A DNA stretch of 64,000 nt, from positions 434,001-498,000 of the forward strand of contig NZ_QCYJ01000021.1 in NCBI RefSeq assembly GCF_003123685.1, written 5' to 3'. The position numbers were made by a program, and so were the translations under genes. Below the pieces are notes generated by a model. That model did not search any database. It was not told the origin of the DNA and saw nothing but the letters and a program-made list of their open reading frames with translations. Positions 9,801 to 16,825 of this stretch are shown here, in pieces. The stretch is from Nocardia aurea. GTDB lineage: Bacteria > Actinomycetota > Actinomycetes > Mycobacteriales > Mycobacteriaceae. Numbering within the stretch: the first letter of the stretch is position 1; each line of letters begins with the position of its first letter.

Positions 9801-10872
9801 TTCCGATCATCCCGCGATCCTGGTCATCCGGAGCAATCTCGCGGGCGTGCACAGCAGCGTCGGCGATTTCGCCGGTGCCGGAAGGGAATTCGAGCGGCTG
9901 CTGACCGATCGGCTCCGGGTGTTCGGTCCCGATCATCCCGACACCCTGGCCACGCGCAGCAATATCGCCTACTGCCGGGCGCGCGGCGGCGATCCGCGCG
10001 GGGCCGTCGCCGAATTCGCGAACCTGCTCCGCGATCAGCTGCGGGTGCTCGGTCCCGATCATCCCAATACGCTGATCACGCGCAACAATATCGCGCTCAA
10101 CCGGGGTGAGGGCGGCGATCTCGCCACCGCCATCGCGGAATTGGAAGTGCTGATCATCGATCAGTTACGCGTCCTCGGTCCCGACCATCCGAACGTGCTC
10201 GACGCCAGGCACAATCTGCTGACCTTCAGTCTGCTCGTCCGCGACGCCCACGATGTCACCGACCGGCTGGAGGATCTGGTCGCGGACAAACTCGTGGCGC
10301 TCGGCGCCGATCATCCCGGTCTGCTCGTCACCCGGACCGTGCTGGCCAGTCACCGGGCCGACAAGGGCGACGCGGAAATCGCGCTTGCCGATTTCGAGCG
10401 GTTGCTGACCGACCGGCTGCGCATCCACGGCGCCGATCATCCCGCGACCCTGGACACCAGACAGCAGCTCGCGCTCTTGCGCGGTCGTCTCGGTGACGCG
10501 GCCGGCGCTGTCGCCGAACTGGAGGAATTGCTCGACGCTCGGCTCCGGCTGGTGGGCGCCGATCATCCGGCGACCCTGGCCACCCGCAACGATCTGGCGC
10601 GGTGGCGTGCCGAAAGCGGCGACCGGGCGGGCGCCATCGCCGATTTCGAGGAATTGTGCGCCGGTCTGCTCGCGATTCTGGGTCCCGAACACCGCACGAC
10701 CCTGCAAGCGCGCAACAATCTGGCCCACCATCGGGCCGAGGGCGGTGATGTGGGCACCGCCCTCGCCGAATACGAAACGCTGCTCGCCGATCAGATCAGC
10801 GCGCTGGGACCGAACGACCCCGACACGGTGTTCACCCGCGAGAATCTCGCCTATCGCAGGGCGATGCGGTGA
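6844..10872 (+). CDS. Caspase-like protease / P-loop NTPase / tandem TPR protein (NLR-like)
   Basis: A 1342-residue three-part protein. Residues about 1-230 resemble a caspase-like (peptidase C14/EACC1-like) domain: the candidate catalytic dyad is H82 (LIGFIGHG) and C133 (LVDACET), each after a hydrophobic strand. Residues about 260-560 are a STAND/NACHT-like NTPase with Walker A GPPGVGKST at 284-292 and Walker B VLDG ending at D387. Residues about 560-690 look like winged-helix and linker sequence. From residue 692 to the end there are 15 complete plus one half 42-residue TPR-type repeats. This order (protease effector, NTPase switch, repeat sensor) is that of bacterial NLR-like conflict proteins, so a role in triggered proteolysis during phage infection or stress is inferred. 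The ATG at 6844 is preferred, although no clear ribosome site precedes it. The gene is divergent from the NfeD/flotillin operon. Confidence 0.85.
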   Translation: MGGRLALIVGSECAALGELGFVAELAIGLEANLSETGGWRPARSVPGPLLDPTAAELISAVDEAFAAADAQQATLLIGFIGHGVATGDADFYLLSRDSPPVPTSRTAFHLTQEIRERLNRSTLDGLVVLVDACETEQGVLGAAGRWTDLLARSAGRMELLVAAGDGPAFAGCFTRTLLRTFDAGLPARGENLLPSDLVGPVATACTRQQPQHLSFTSGAVSGHGGDPGLWLVPNVARRGDAVTGRAAAGFVDHLTRRLLLTVTVRETLTEIVESGAHRLRAVVGPPGVGKSTLLAMLIRPSLVDTLPVAPEYITAAVFLTVNSSFAAVSTELAAQLSARLPGFAAAVETIKRAAEASVTELDAFDIEVCRPLSRLAGDGRRTTIVLDGLNQPEEGVRRLLIRAVAQLTTRPALRHVRVIIGFREGAGVEDDPALTHMHRIAVVEPAADDIASIVGTVRAEPADVDRADWVRWIDGLLVDAPGGSGDAGAAGGWLLARLLMETASDISGQVSGGVGLDGIVALRVEEAVRAAGPEGVGALGPLLAVLVAAGVGPVLPIELLDGAMASLGADLGTSRIRDLAVGLGVLVTRSRPGTEYETLGVTHGVLLPALRAETHRLGVDLADGHWAIGRAIASSMHPSAVAYARSSGPRHSLAHGDSAAAVAFLIRLETPRAADNRDLWAAWLPSFLAAVGPDHPDSLHARGSLARWRGVSGDIAGAIAETEALLVDEQRLLGPTHPTTLTTRNNLAWLRGESGDLNGAVAEFERLLADQRRTLAPGHPDLFRTRNNLAYYRAHRGDLAGAIDEFERLYDDHLVQFGADHPETLGIRDNLATFRAESGDLAGAIADYERLLADRIRVLGTEHPVSLDTRDSLAWCRARSGDLRGAVAEFQRLLTDQLRVLGPDHPDTLMTRDHLAYSRGKAGDLAGAVHEYETLLTDRLRVLGADHPETLGTRGSLASYRADSGDHATAIAEFERLIPDQLRVLGSDHPAILVIRSNLAGVHSSVGDFAGAGREFERLLTDRLRVFGPDHPDTLATRSNIAYCRARGGDPRGAVAEFANLLRDQLRVLGPDHPNTLITRNNIALNRGEGGDLATAIAELEVLIIDQLRVLGPDHPNVLDARHNLLTFSLLVRDAHDVTDRLEDLVADKLVALGADHPGLLVTRTVLASHRADKGDAEIALADFERLLTDRLRIHGADHPATLDTRQQLALLRGRLGDAAGAVAELEELLDARLRLVGADHPATLATRNDLARWRAESGDRAGAIADFEELCAGLLAILGPEHRTTLQARNNLAHHRAEGGDVGTALAEYETLLADQISALGPNDPDTVFTRENLAYRRAMR
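8917..10869 (+). repeat. Coding tandem repeat, 126-bp unit (42-residue TPR-type), 15.5 copies
   Basis: Successive units of exactly 42 codons with no insertions. Consensus start G-P/A-D-H-P-x-T-L-x-T-R-x-N-L-A, middle GDLAGAIAEFERLL, end D-x-L-R-V-L. The spacing is invariant over 15 units, and the last copy stops after 21 residues. Units 5-10 are the most alike, while unit 11 is the most degenerate (its GDxxGA turn is lost). The pattern matches kinesin-light-chain/NPHP3-like TPRs, which form a superhelix that senses ligands. Confidence 0.95.
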
Positions 10873-10897
10873 ACCCCGCGCGGAACGAGGTCGAGCG

Positions 10898-12610
10898 TCA
10901 CGGGTTCATTTCGTACGTGCCCGCGTAACCGGCCACTTCCTCGTCGACGCGGCGGGACCGTTCGGGGTCGATGATCGGCTTGCGCAACACACTCGTCGCC
11001 CAATCCTGTTGTGCCACAGTTGATGACGACTTGCCGAACACGCCGATCGCGTACTGGGAGAAATCGCGCACGAAGATCTCGAAGATCGAGTCGACGATAT
11101 CGTCGGAGGTACCGACGATCGCGGCCTGTTCCAGGATGAGCTGACCGTAGGGGAGCAGGGTGAACAATTCGCCCACCGCCAGTTGGTAGTCCAGGTCGCC
11201 GGTCTGTTCCTCGGTCGGCGGCGCTTGAACCGGGAATTGCGTGAAACTCTCGGCCAGTTCCAGGAACAGCGCCACATTCGGCAGGTGCCGGAATCCGGCG
11301 AACGCGGTGCGCCAGTCGGCGAATCGGACCTTGCCGAGCCCGGCGGCTCCCGGCTGGCGGAACAACGCCTCGTCGTCACCCGGGTCGCGACGCACCGGGA
11401 CCGGGGGCAATTCGGCCGCGTTGAAGAGGAATCCCGGCATGAACTTGAGCGTGAGCGCCATGTTCACGTGCGCCGTACCCTCCAGTCGCGCCATGGAATC
11501 GATGGTCGCGCGCGCGACGGCGAAGTAGCTGTCCTTCTCGAAACCCCTGGCGGAGATGACATCGGAGAGTTCGCGGAAAACCCGTTCGCCCTCCCTGGTG
11601 ACCTTCATCTTGCCGATGGAGTTGAACATCACGAAGCGCCGGTCCTCCGGCGTGGAACTGCGCATGTAGTCGATCGCGCGCTCGTGGTAGAGCTTCATCG
11701 CGTTGATGCGGATGTAGGACTCGGACAGGATCCGACGCACCTGGCCGAATTCGGTGACCGGATGACCGAAGAGGATCTTCGTCGACGCCTGATTGATCGT
11801 CTCGTGGAAACAGTGCTGCACGATGCCGAGCGTCACCATGCCGATATTGAATTTGCCGCAGTTGACGGCGGCGAGGGCGACATCGAACGCGCGCCGTCCC
11901 GTGTGCAGGACGTCCTCGGCGGAGACCGGATAGTTCACCAGATCGTAGGCGCTGACGTAGTTCTGGCCGTGCACCACGTTCTTGACCAGGACGTAGTCCG
12001 GGTGCGCGCTGTCGGCGAGGAACCACACGTAGGCGTCGGGCCCCTCCAGGTCGGTCCGTCGCCCGATGGTCGGCACGAGTCGCGCGACATTGCCGTTGCC
12101 GATGTAGTACTTGCTGCCGGTGGCGGTGAATCCGCCGACGCCGTCGGGGGTCAGCAGCATATCGGTGGCGTAGATATCGGCGCCGTGGTCCTTCTCGGAC
12201 AGACCGAAGCCGATGATGCCGCCGCGGTCGAGTTCCTCGGCCGCGCGGGCGTGCGCCTTGCCGTTGCGGCTCTGCCAGATGGTGGCGAGCCCGAGGGTCG
12301 ACACACCCCACGCGTACCAGTACTGGGAGCCGTAGAAGCCGGTGATCTCGTTGAACCGGGAGATGAACGCGGTATCCCAGCGTTTGTCCGGGTCGGCGCC
12401 GGCGTGGGCTTTCGGCGTCGCCATGTAGGCCAGGACTCGGGATTCGGCCAGGAAGGCCATCCAGTCGTCGTACCACTCCGCGCGGTGGGCGTCCTCGGTG
12501 AGCGCGACTTTGCCCTTGTCTTCGAAGAATCCGACGACGGCGGTCAGCAGTTCGCGTGTCTTCGGGTCGAATTCCGCGAAGGTCTCGGTTCTCGGATTGA
12601 ACAACGGCAT
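10898..12610 (-). CDS. Acyl-CoA dehydrogenase family protein
   Basis: A 570-residue flavoprotein of the acyl-CoA dehydrogenase superfamily, about 180 residues longer than short-chain forms, so it probably belongs to the larger actinobacterial FadE class. Visible features are the middle-domain segment GIIGFGLSEKDHGADIY, a following TGSKYYIGNGN strand, and a C-terminal helical region with ARGFEKDS and EGTAHVNMAL. It should oxidise an acyl-CoA at the alpha-beta bond using FAD; chain length cannot be read. The start is the ATG at 12610, preceded by GAGGAAAGG. An upstream in-frame codon would add only 11 residues. The gene is divergent from the GNAT gene. Confidence 0.88.
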   Translation of the reverse strand: MPLFNPRTETFAEFDPKTRELLTAVVGFFEDKGKVALTEDAHRAEWYDDWMAFLAESRVLAYMATPKAHAGADPDKRWDTAFISRFNEITGFYGSQYWYAWGVSTLGLATIWQSRNGKAHARAAEELDRGGIIGFGLSEKDHGADIYATDMLLTPDGVGGFTATGSKYYIGNGNVARLVPTIGRRTDLEGPDAYVWFLADSAHPDYVLVKNVVHGQNYVSAYDLVNYPVSAEDVLHTGRRAFDVALAAVNCGKFNIGMVTLGIVQHCFHETINQASTKILFGHPVTEFGQVRRILSESYIRINAMKLYHERAIDYMRSSTPEDRRFVMFNSIGKMKVTREGERVFRELSDVISARGFEKDSYFAVARATIDSMARLEGTAHVNMALTLKFMPGFLFNAAELPPVPVRRDPGDDEALFRQPGAAGLGKVRFADWRTAFAGFRHLPNVALFLELAESFTQFPVQAPPTEEQTGDLDYQLAVGELFTLLPYGQLILEQAAIVGTSDDIVDSIFEIFVRDFSQYAIGVFGKSSSTVAQQDWATSVLRKPIIDPERSRRVDEEVAGYAGTYEMNP

Positions 12611-12763
12611 GGCGGCACTGCCTTTCCTCTGGCTTGTCCACATGTGATGGCGGCTGCCCTCACATTAGAAGTGATGGCGGGCGTCGTCAAATGCCGTCCG
12701 GTCTCTTTCCGGCGTCAGGAGGAACTGTGGAAGGCTGCTTACACGAGAGAAAGAGGACAAGTG

Positions 12764-13279
12764 ATGGAGTCGCCGCCCGCAGACACCGCGCCGCAGACAC
12801 CGGCGCTGACCTATCGCGCCCCCACCGAGGAAGACCACGCCCGCGTGCTCGCCGTCCTCGACCGGTGGTGGGATGGACTGGGTGGCGACGACGGCGCCCG
12901 ACAGCGCGCGGGCCTGCTGCCGCGACTGTTCTTCCAGCACTTCACCGACACCAGCGTCGTCGTCGAACGCGACGGTCACCTGGTGGCGTTCCTCATCGGA
13001 TTTCTGTCGCAGTCCAGGCCGAAGGAGGCCTACATCCACTTCGTCGGCGTCGATCCGGCGCTGCACGGGCACGGTCTGGGCGGCGAGCTCTACCGTCGAT
13101 TCTTCGACGCGGTGCGCGCGCACGGACGCACCATCGTGCGGGCCATCACCTCCGAGACCAACACCGGTTCGCGCGCGTTCCACGCGCGGATGGGTTTCAC
13201 CGAGGCCGAACAGAGCTTTCCCGGCTACGACGGCCCCGGCACGACGCGGGTGACCTTCGTCCGAGAACTCGAGCCGTAG
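12764..13279 (+). CDS. GNAT-family N-acetyltransferase
   Basis: A 171-residue GNAT-fold acetyltransferase. The acetyl-CoA-binding motif A is visible as VGVDPALHGHGLGGELYRRF (the Q/RxxGxG/A loop reads HGHGLG). It is preceded by a beta-4 strand (AYIHFVGV) and followed by ITSETNTGSRAFHARMGF, the usual N-x-x-x-x-x-F-x-x-x-GF motif B. The substrate is unknown. It starts at the ATG at 12764 after AGAAAGAGG; a GTG one codon earlier is also possible. It is divergent from the acyl-CoA dehydrogenase and convergent with the TetR gene. Confidence 0.88.
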   Translation: MESPPADTAPQTPALTYRAPTEEDHARVLAVLDRWWDGLGGDDGARQRAGLLPRLFFQHFTDTSVVVERDGHLVAFLIGFLSQSRPKEAYIHFVGVDPALHGHGLGGELYRRFFDAVRAHGRTIVRAITSETNTGSRAFHARMGFTEAEQSFPGYDGPGTTRVTFVRELEP

Positions 13280-13294
13280 CCGGACCGGCCGGAT

Positions 13295-13918
13295 CTAGCC
13301 GTAGATGCCGCGATACGCGGTGATGGTGGCGACGCAGTGGTCGACGATCTGTTCGCGGCCCGCCCGCAACGATCCGTTCAGCCAGGCGGAGAACATGCCC
13401 GCGTTACCGCTGGCCATCGTCACCGCGGCGAGCCTGCGTCGCACCGGATCCTCGATACCGGTGAACAGGTGGTCCTGGATGAGTCGGGTGAAGGCGGGCA
13501 TCACCGCGATCGTGGTCTGGCCGAGGCCGGTGCTGGAATAGGGCTCGACCAGGAACAGTCGGGATTTACGCGGATCCTCCAGCACCTTGTCCACCAGCAG
13601 TTCGGACAGGGCGCGATCCCGCGTCGGATCGTCGGCCACCGCGAACGCCGTCATCGGTTCGAGGAATTCCTCGGCAACCTGCCGGTAGAGCACGTCGAGC
13701 AGTTCGTCGCGGCTGGTGAAACTCTCGTAGAAGTAGCGGTCGGTGAGGTTGGCCCGCCGACAGACCGCGCGCATCGTGACCCCGGCGGCGCCGGCCTCAC
13801 CGATCAGGTCGAGCGCCGCCTCCAACAGCGCGATACGACGCGCCTCACGTCGCTCGGTGAGCGTCGTCCCGCCCCAGATGCGGGGACCGGCGTCCTCTGA
13901 TTCCTGACCTGTCTGCAC
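13295..13918 (-). CDS. TetR/AcrR-family transcriptional regulator
   Basis: A protein of about 207 residues. The N-terminal TetR helix-turn-helix spans about residues 20-66 (RREARRIALLEAALDLIGEAG, then VTMRAVCRRANLTDRYFYESF, then ELLDVLYR). The ligand-binding half is typical of the family (SAWLNGSL near the C-terminus). Regulated genes are not obvious; the upstream PLP/sulfur operon lies on the same strand 67 bp away. The start is uncertain: the GTG at 13918 gives normal family length but lacks a good ribosome site and could be leaderless. The frame extends back to 14020. Confidence 0.85.
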   Translation of the reverse strand: MQTGQESEDAGPRIWGGTTLTERREARRIALLEAALDLIGEAGAAGVTMRAVCRRANLTDRYFYESFTSRDELLDVLYRQVAEEFLEPMTAFAVADDPTRDRALSELLVDKVLEDPRKSRLFLVEPYSSTGLGQTTIAVMPAFTRLIQDHLFTGIEDPVRRRLAAVTMASGNAGMFSAWLNGSLRAGREQIVDHCVATITAYRGIYG

Positions 13919-13985
13919 GGTTTCACAGTAATGCGCCGTGGTGGGTGCGCTCGAATCCTGGCCTCGCGGACCCGGCGGTGCCCAC

Positions 13986-15311
13986 TCACGCACCGCTTTC
14001 CATCGGGAGTCCGGCGTCACGCCACGCGGTGATTCCGCCGTCGAGACCGGCCGCGTCGATGCCCGCCCGGCGCGCGAGCGCGGCGAACCGCGACGACACC
14101 TCGCCGACCGGACAGACGAACACCACCGGCCGTGACCGGGCGAACGGCATCCCCTGGGCGAACATGTCCTCGAGTTGATCGTCGCGAATATTCAGCGCAC
14201 CGGGGACATGGCCGATCCGGTAGGCCATCGCCCCCCTGGTATCGATGACGAGGGGGTGTTCCCGCGCGTCGAGCCGGACCAGTTCGGCAGGTGTCAGCAC
14301 CGGTGTCGCGGCGATCTCCCCGGCGCTCGGCGGGCTCCGCCGCTGCGGCTTGCCGAAGAGTTCGGGTCTGCGCCGCTTGATGTAGGACAGATACGGCTCT
14401 ATGCGGTCGCAGACGAGGACGACGGCGACGACCGGATCGTCCGCGCGGTCCGAGAGATCCAGTGCGCCGAGGGTTTCCAGCGCCGCCGCGTAGGAAGCGC
14501 CGCTGGTCGGACCGGCCAGGACGCCGTAGCGGGTGGCCAGCTCCACGGTCGCGTCGATCGCGACGCCGGATTCCACCGTCACGATGTGATCGTAGAAATC
14601 CGGTCGGAAGAGTCCGACATCCCACATCTCGGTTTCGGAGCGGATGCCGGGGATGAAATCGGACCGTTCGGAGACGACGGCGACGGTGCGCAGTTCGGGA
14701 TTGTGTTTGCGCAGGTAGGTCGCCGTGCCCCGGGTGGAGCCGGTGGTGCCGAGCCCGCCGATCAGATAGTCGACGCGTACGCTGCCGTCGTCGGACAGGT
14801 CGTCGTGGATTTCCCGGCCGGTGCCGAGACTGTGCGCCTCGACGTTCTTCTCGTTGGTGTACTGCGACGGATGATGGTACGCGCCGGGCTCTTTGGCCAT
14901 GGTCGCCTCGATCACCGAGTACACATCGTTCGGGGTCGTCGGATCCGGGCATTCGGACAGGCCGGGAAGTTCGACGATATCGGTGCCGAGAATCCGCAGC
15001 AGATCACGGACCTCCCCGACCTTGATCCGATTGGTCACCGCTCGCAACCCGATACCGTGCATCGCCCCGAGGACGCGCAGCGCCTTGGCGGTGTTCCCGC
15101 TCGACGCCTCGATGAAGCCGCGGCCGCTCGCGGCGACGTCGTCGAGTTCGTCACGGATCATGGCCCAGGCCACCCGGTCCTTGACCGAGCCGAACGGGTT
15201 GCAGGACTCCAGTTTCGCGTACAGTTCGACATTCTCCAGGCCGTGCACCCGGGGATCGAGGCGCAGCAGCGGGGTGTCGCCGATCAATTCGGTGATGTGG
15301 TCGTAGCGCAT
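13986..15311 (-). CDS. Cysteine synthase-like PLP enzyme fused to a rhodanese domain
   Basis: A 441-residue fusion. Residues 1-320 are a fold-type II PLP enzyme of the cysteine synthase/CBS family: PLP lysine K44 in NPFGSVKDR, substrate loop EASSGNTAKAL, phosphate-binding GGLGTTGSTRG. Residues about 340-441 are a rhodanese domain whose active-site loop begins at C400 (CPVGEVS), so it can carry a persulfide. The N-terminal part probably forms a C-S bond on a serine- or homoserine-like acceptor, with sulfur delivered from the fused rhodanese; this is inferred. It is the last gene of the four-gene operon, and its ATG overlaps the previous stop by one base (TGATG). Confidence 0.88.
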   Translation of the reverse strand: MRYDHITELIGDTPLLRLDPRVHGLENVELYAKLESCNPFGSVKDRVAWAMIRDELDDVAASGRGFIEASSGNTAKALRVLGAMHGIGLRAVTNRIKVGEVRDLLRILGTDIVELPGLSECPDPTTPNDVYSVIEATMAKEPGAYHHPSQYTNEKNVEAHSLGTGREIHDDLSDDGSVRVDYLIGGLGTTGSTRGTATYLRKHNPELRTVAVVSERSDFIPGIRSETEMWDVGLFRPDFYDHIVTVESGVAIDATVELATRYGVLAGPTSGASYAAALETLGALDLSDRADDPVVAVVLVCDRIEPYLSYIKRRRPELFGKPQRRSPPSAGEIAATPVLTPAELVRLDAREHPLVIDTRGAMAYRIGHVPGALNIRDDQLEDMFAQGMPFARSRPVVFVCPVGEVSSRFAALARRAGIDAAGLDGGITAWRDAGLPMESGA

Positions 15312-16825
15312 CAGATCGCCCCGTTCACCCGGGGAACACAGGGGTATTCGACCGCGACGTCGGGTTCGTATTCGGTGTCGGGGCCGGTGTGGAAGACGCC
15401 GTCCCGTCGCGTCACCGCCACTTTCGCGGGCGGACGATGCCGGGAGGCGGCGGCCGCGGACAGATCCATGTGGTAGGCGGCGGTATTCGGGAAGACCAGC
15501 AGATCACCCGGTCGTGGGCGGCGCGGCAACCAGACCAGGTGATTGGTGATCAGATCCCGTTCCAGACACAGGCGTCCCGCGATGTACACGCCGAGCGGGC
15601 CGGTGTCGGCGGTGGCGCGCGCCCGCCGGGCCGATGCCCCGTCGAATCCAGCGGGTGCCGAACCGAATTCGTCCCGGACCGGTGGGAGCAGGATCGGATC
15701 CACCATGACCTCCTGGTCGGCGGGTGTCACCGCGTCGCGGCTGATGTCCACATGCACCAACTCGGAGCCGTCGGCGGTCTCCTTCGTGAATTCCACGCGG
15801 GCCACGGTGATTCCGGCGTGGTCGACCAGCGCCTTACCCGGCTCGGTCCACAGGGTGAGCAGATTGTCGGTCGCGACCTGCGCGACGCTGCGCCCGCCGT
15901 GGTTGTCCAACGGCGAGGTGAGCAGATCGTCGAGGAGACGATCGGCCGCGAGAGTATTGGCGTACTTGTGGAATACGGGTACGCCGTGCACGGCGGCGCC
16001 GTCGACGTGATAGCCGAACATATTGCCCGCCCAGCTCATCGGCGCACCGCGGCCGAGCAGGGATTCGCGCAGGAGTCCGACATAGGCGTCGAATCGATCC
16101 GCGTCGGCGGTGAAGACCTGCCGGAGTCCGCCGCCGATATTCACGACCGAGGGGCTGAGCCCGTGGCCGTACGCCTGTTCGACCAGACCGAGACAGGCGT
16201 CGAAGGCGCGCACCCGTTCGGCCTGTTCGCCGGAGTCGAGATGGAAGGCGAAGCCGAGGAAGTCGAGTCGGTCACGATGGGCGCGCAGCAGGTCGAACGC
16301 CTCGTCCATCCGGTGCAGCGGTACCCCGAATCGGCTGATCGGCGTGCCGTCGAAGCCCGAGATACGCAGCAGGACCGGCACCGCCGCGTCGGCGAGTTCG
16401 GCGATCCGGCCCAGTTCCCACAGATTGTCGACATTGATCGTGGACCCGGTGCCGACCAGATGCCGCAGGAATGTCTCGCCCTTCGGGCCGGTCACTTCGA
16501 TCCGTGCCGATCCGAACCCGGCGTCGACGGCCTCGGCCCACTCCCACGGCGAGGAGACATCGATCGAGACCCCCGCCCGCGCGGCGACACGGACGAACGC
16601 GCGCGACTGGTTCACCTTGTGCGCGTAGCAGATCCGGTGCCCCGGCACGCGGCGATCGAGCACCTCCCGCAAACGCGCCAGATTCTCGGCGTAGACCTGC
16701 GGAAACAGCAGATGCACGGGTGATCCGAAAGCGGACACGGTCGCCTCGACCGTGTCTCGGCTGTCGAGGAACGCGAGCACCATCGGGTGCAGTTTCGCCG
16801 GTAACGTCGGCGGCGGTGGGGTCAT
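15311..16825 (-). CDS. Y4yA-type PLP-dependent enzyme (alanine racemase/decarboxylase fold)
   Basis: A 504-residue fold-type III PLP enzyme, related to diaminopimelate and ornithine/arginine decarboxylases. The PLP lysine is K70 in YAHKVNQ. The phosphate-binding glycine loop is VNIGGGLRQ, and the barrel has the HLDSGEQ segment after FLGFAF. The C-terminal beta-domain holds LTLWTEPGKALVDHAG and a GRLCLERD motif, the counterpart of the decarboxylase C-x-S/D-x-D element. These features and its length fit the Y4yA family, whose reaction is unknown to me. It is coupled to both neighbours (4 bp overlap upstream, 1 bp downstream), so it probably acts on an amino acid made by them. Confidence 0.85.
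   Translation of the reverse strand: MTPPPPTLPAKLHPMVLAFLDSRDTVEATVSAFGSPVHLLFPQVYAENLARLREVLDRRVPGHRICYAHKVNQSRAFVRVAARAGVSIDVSSPWEWAEAVDAGFGSARIEVTGPKGETFLRHLVGTGSTINVDNLWELGRIAELADAAVPVLLRISGFDGTPISRFGVPLHRMDEAFDLLRAHRDRLDFLGFAFHLDSGEQAERVRAFDACLGLVEQAYGHGLSPSVVNIGGGLRQVFTADADRFDAYVGLLRESLLGRGAPMSWAGNMFGYHVDGAAVHGVPVFHKYANTLAADRLLDDLLTSPLDNHGGRSVAQVATDNLLTLWTEPGKALVDHAGITVARVEFTKETADGSELVHVDISRDAVTPADQEVMVDPILLPPVRDEFGSAPAGFDGASARRARATADTGPLGVYIAGRLCLERDLITNHLVWLPRRPRPGDLLVFPNTAAYHMDLSAAAASRHRPPAKVAVTRRDGVFHTGPDTEYEPDVAVEYPCVPRVNGAI

Noticed and set aside
8467..10062. 531-codon minus-strand frame in the TPR region
   Set aside because: Its internal periodicity is only the reverse complement of the TPR repeats.
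8917..10869. Periodic sequence as a possible CRISPR array or minisatellite
   Set aside because: The 126-bp period has no spacer/repeat split and encodes an in-frame 42-residue TPR unit.
13986..15476. Long plus-strand frames opposite the cysteine synthase-rhodanese gene
   Set aside because: No domain signatures; the minus-strand enzyme has PLP and rhodanese motifs.
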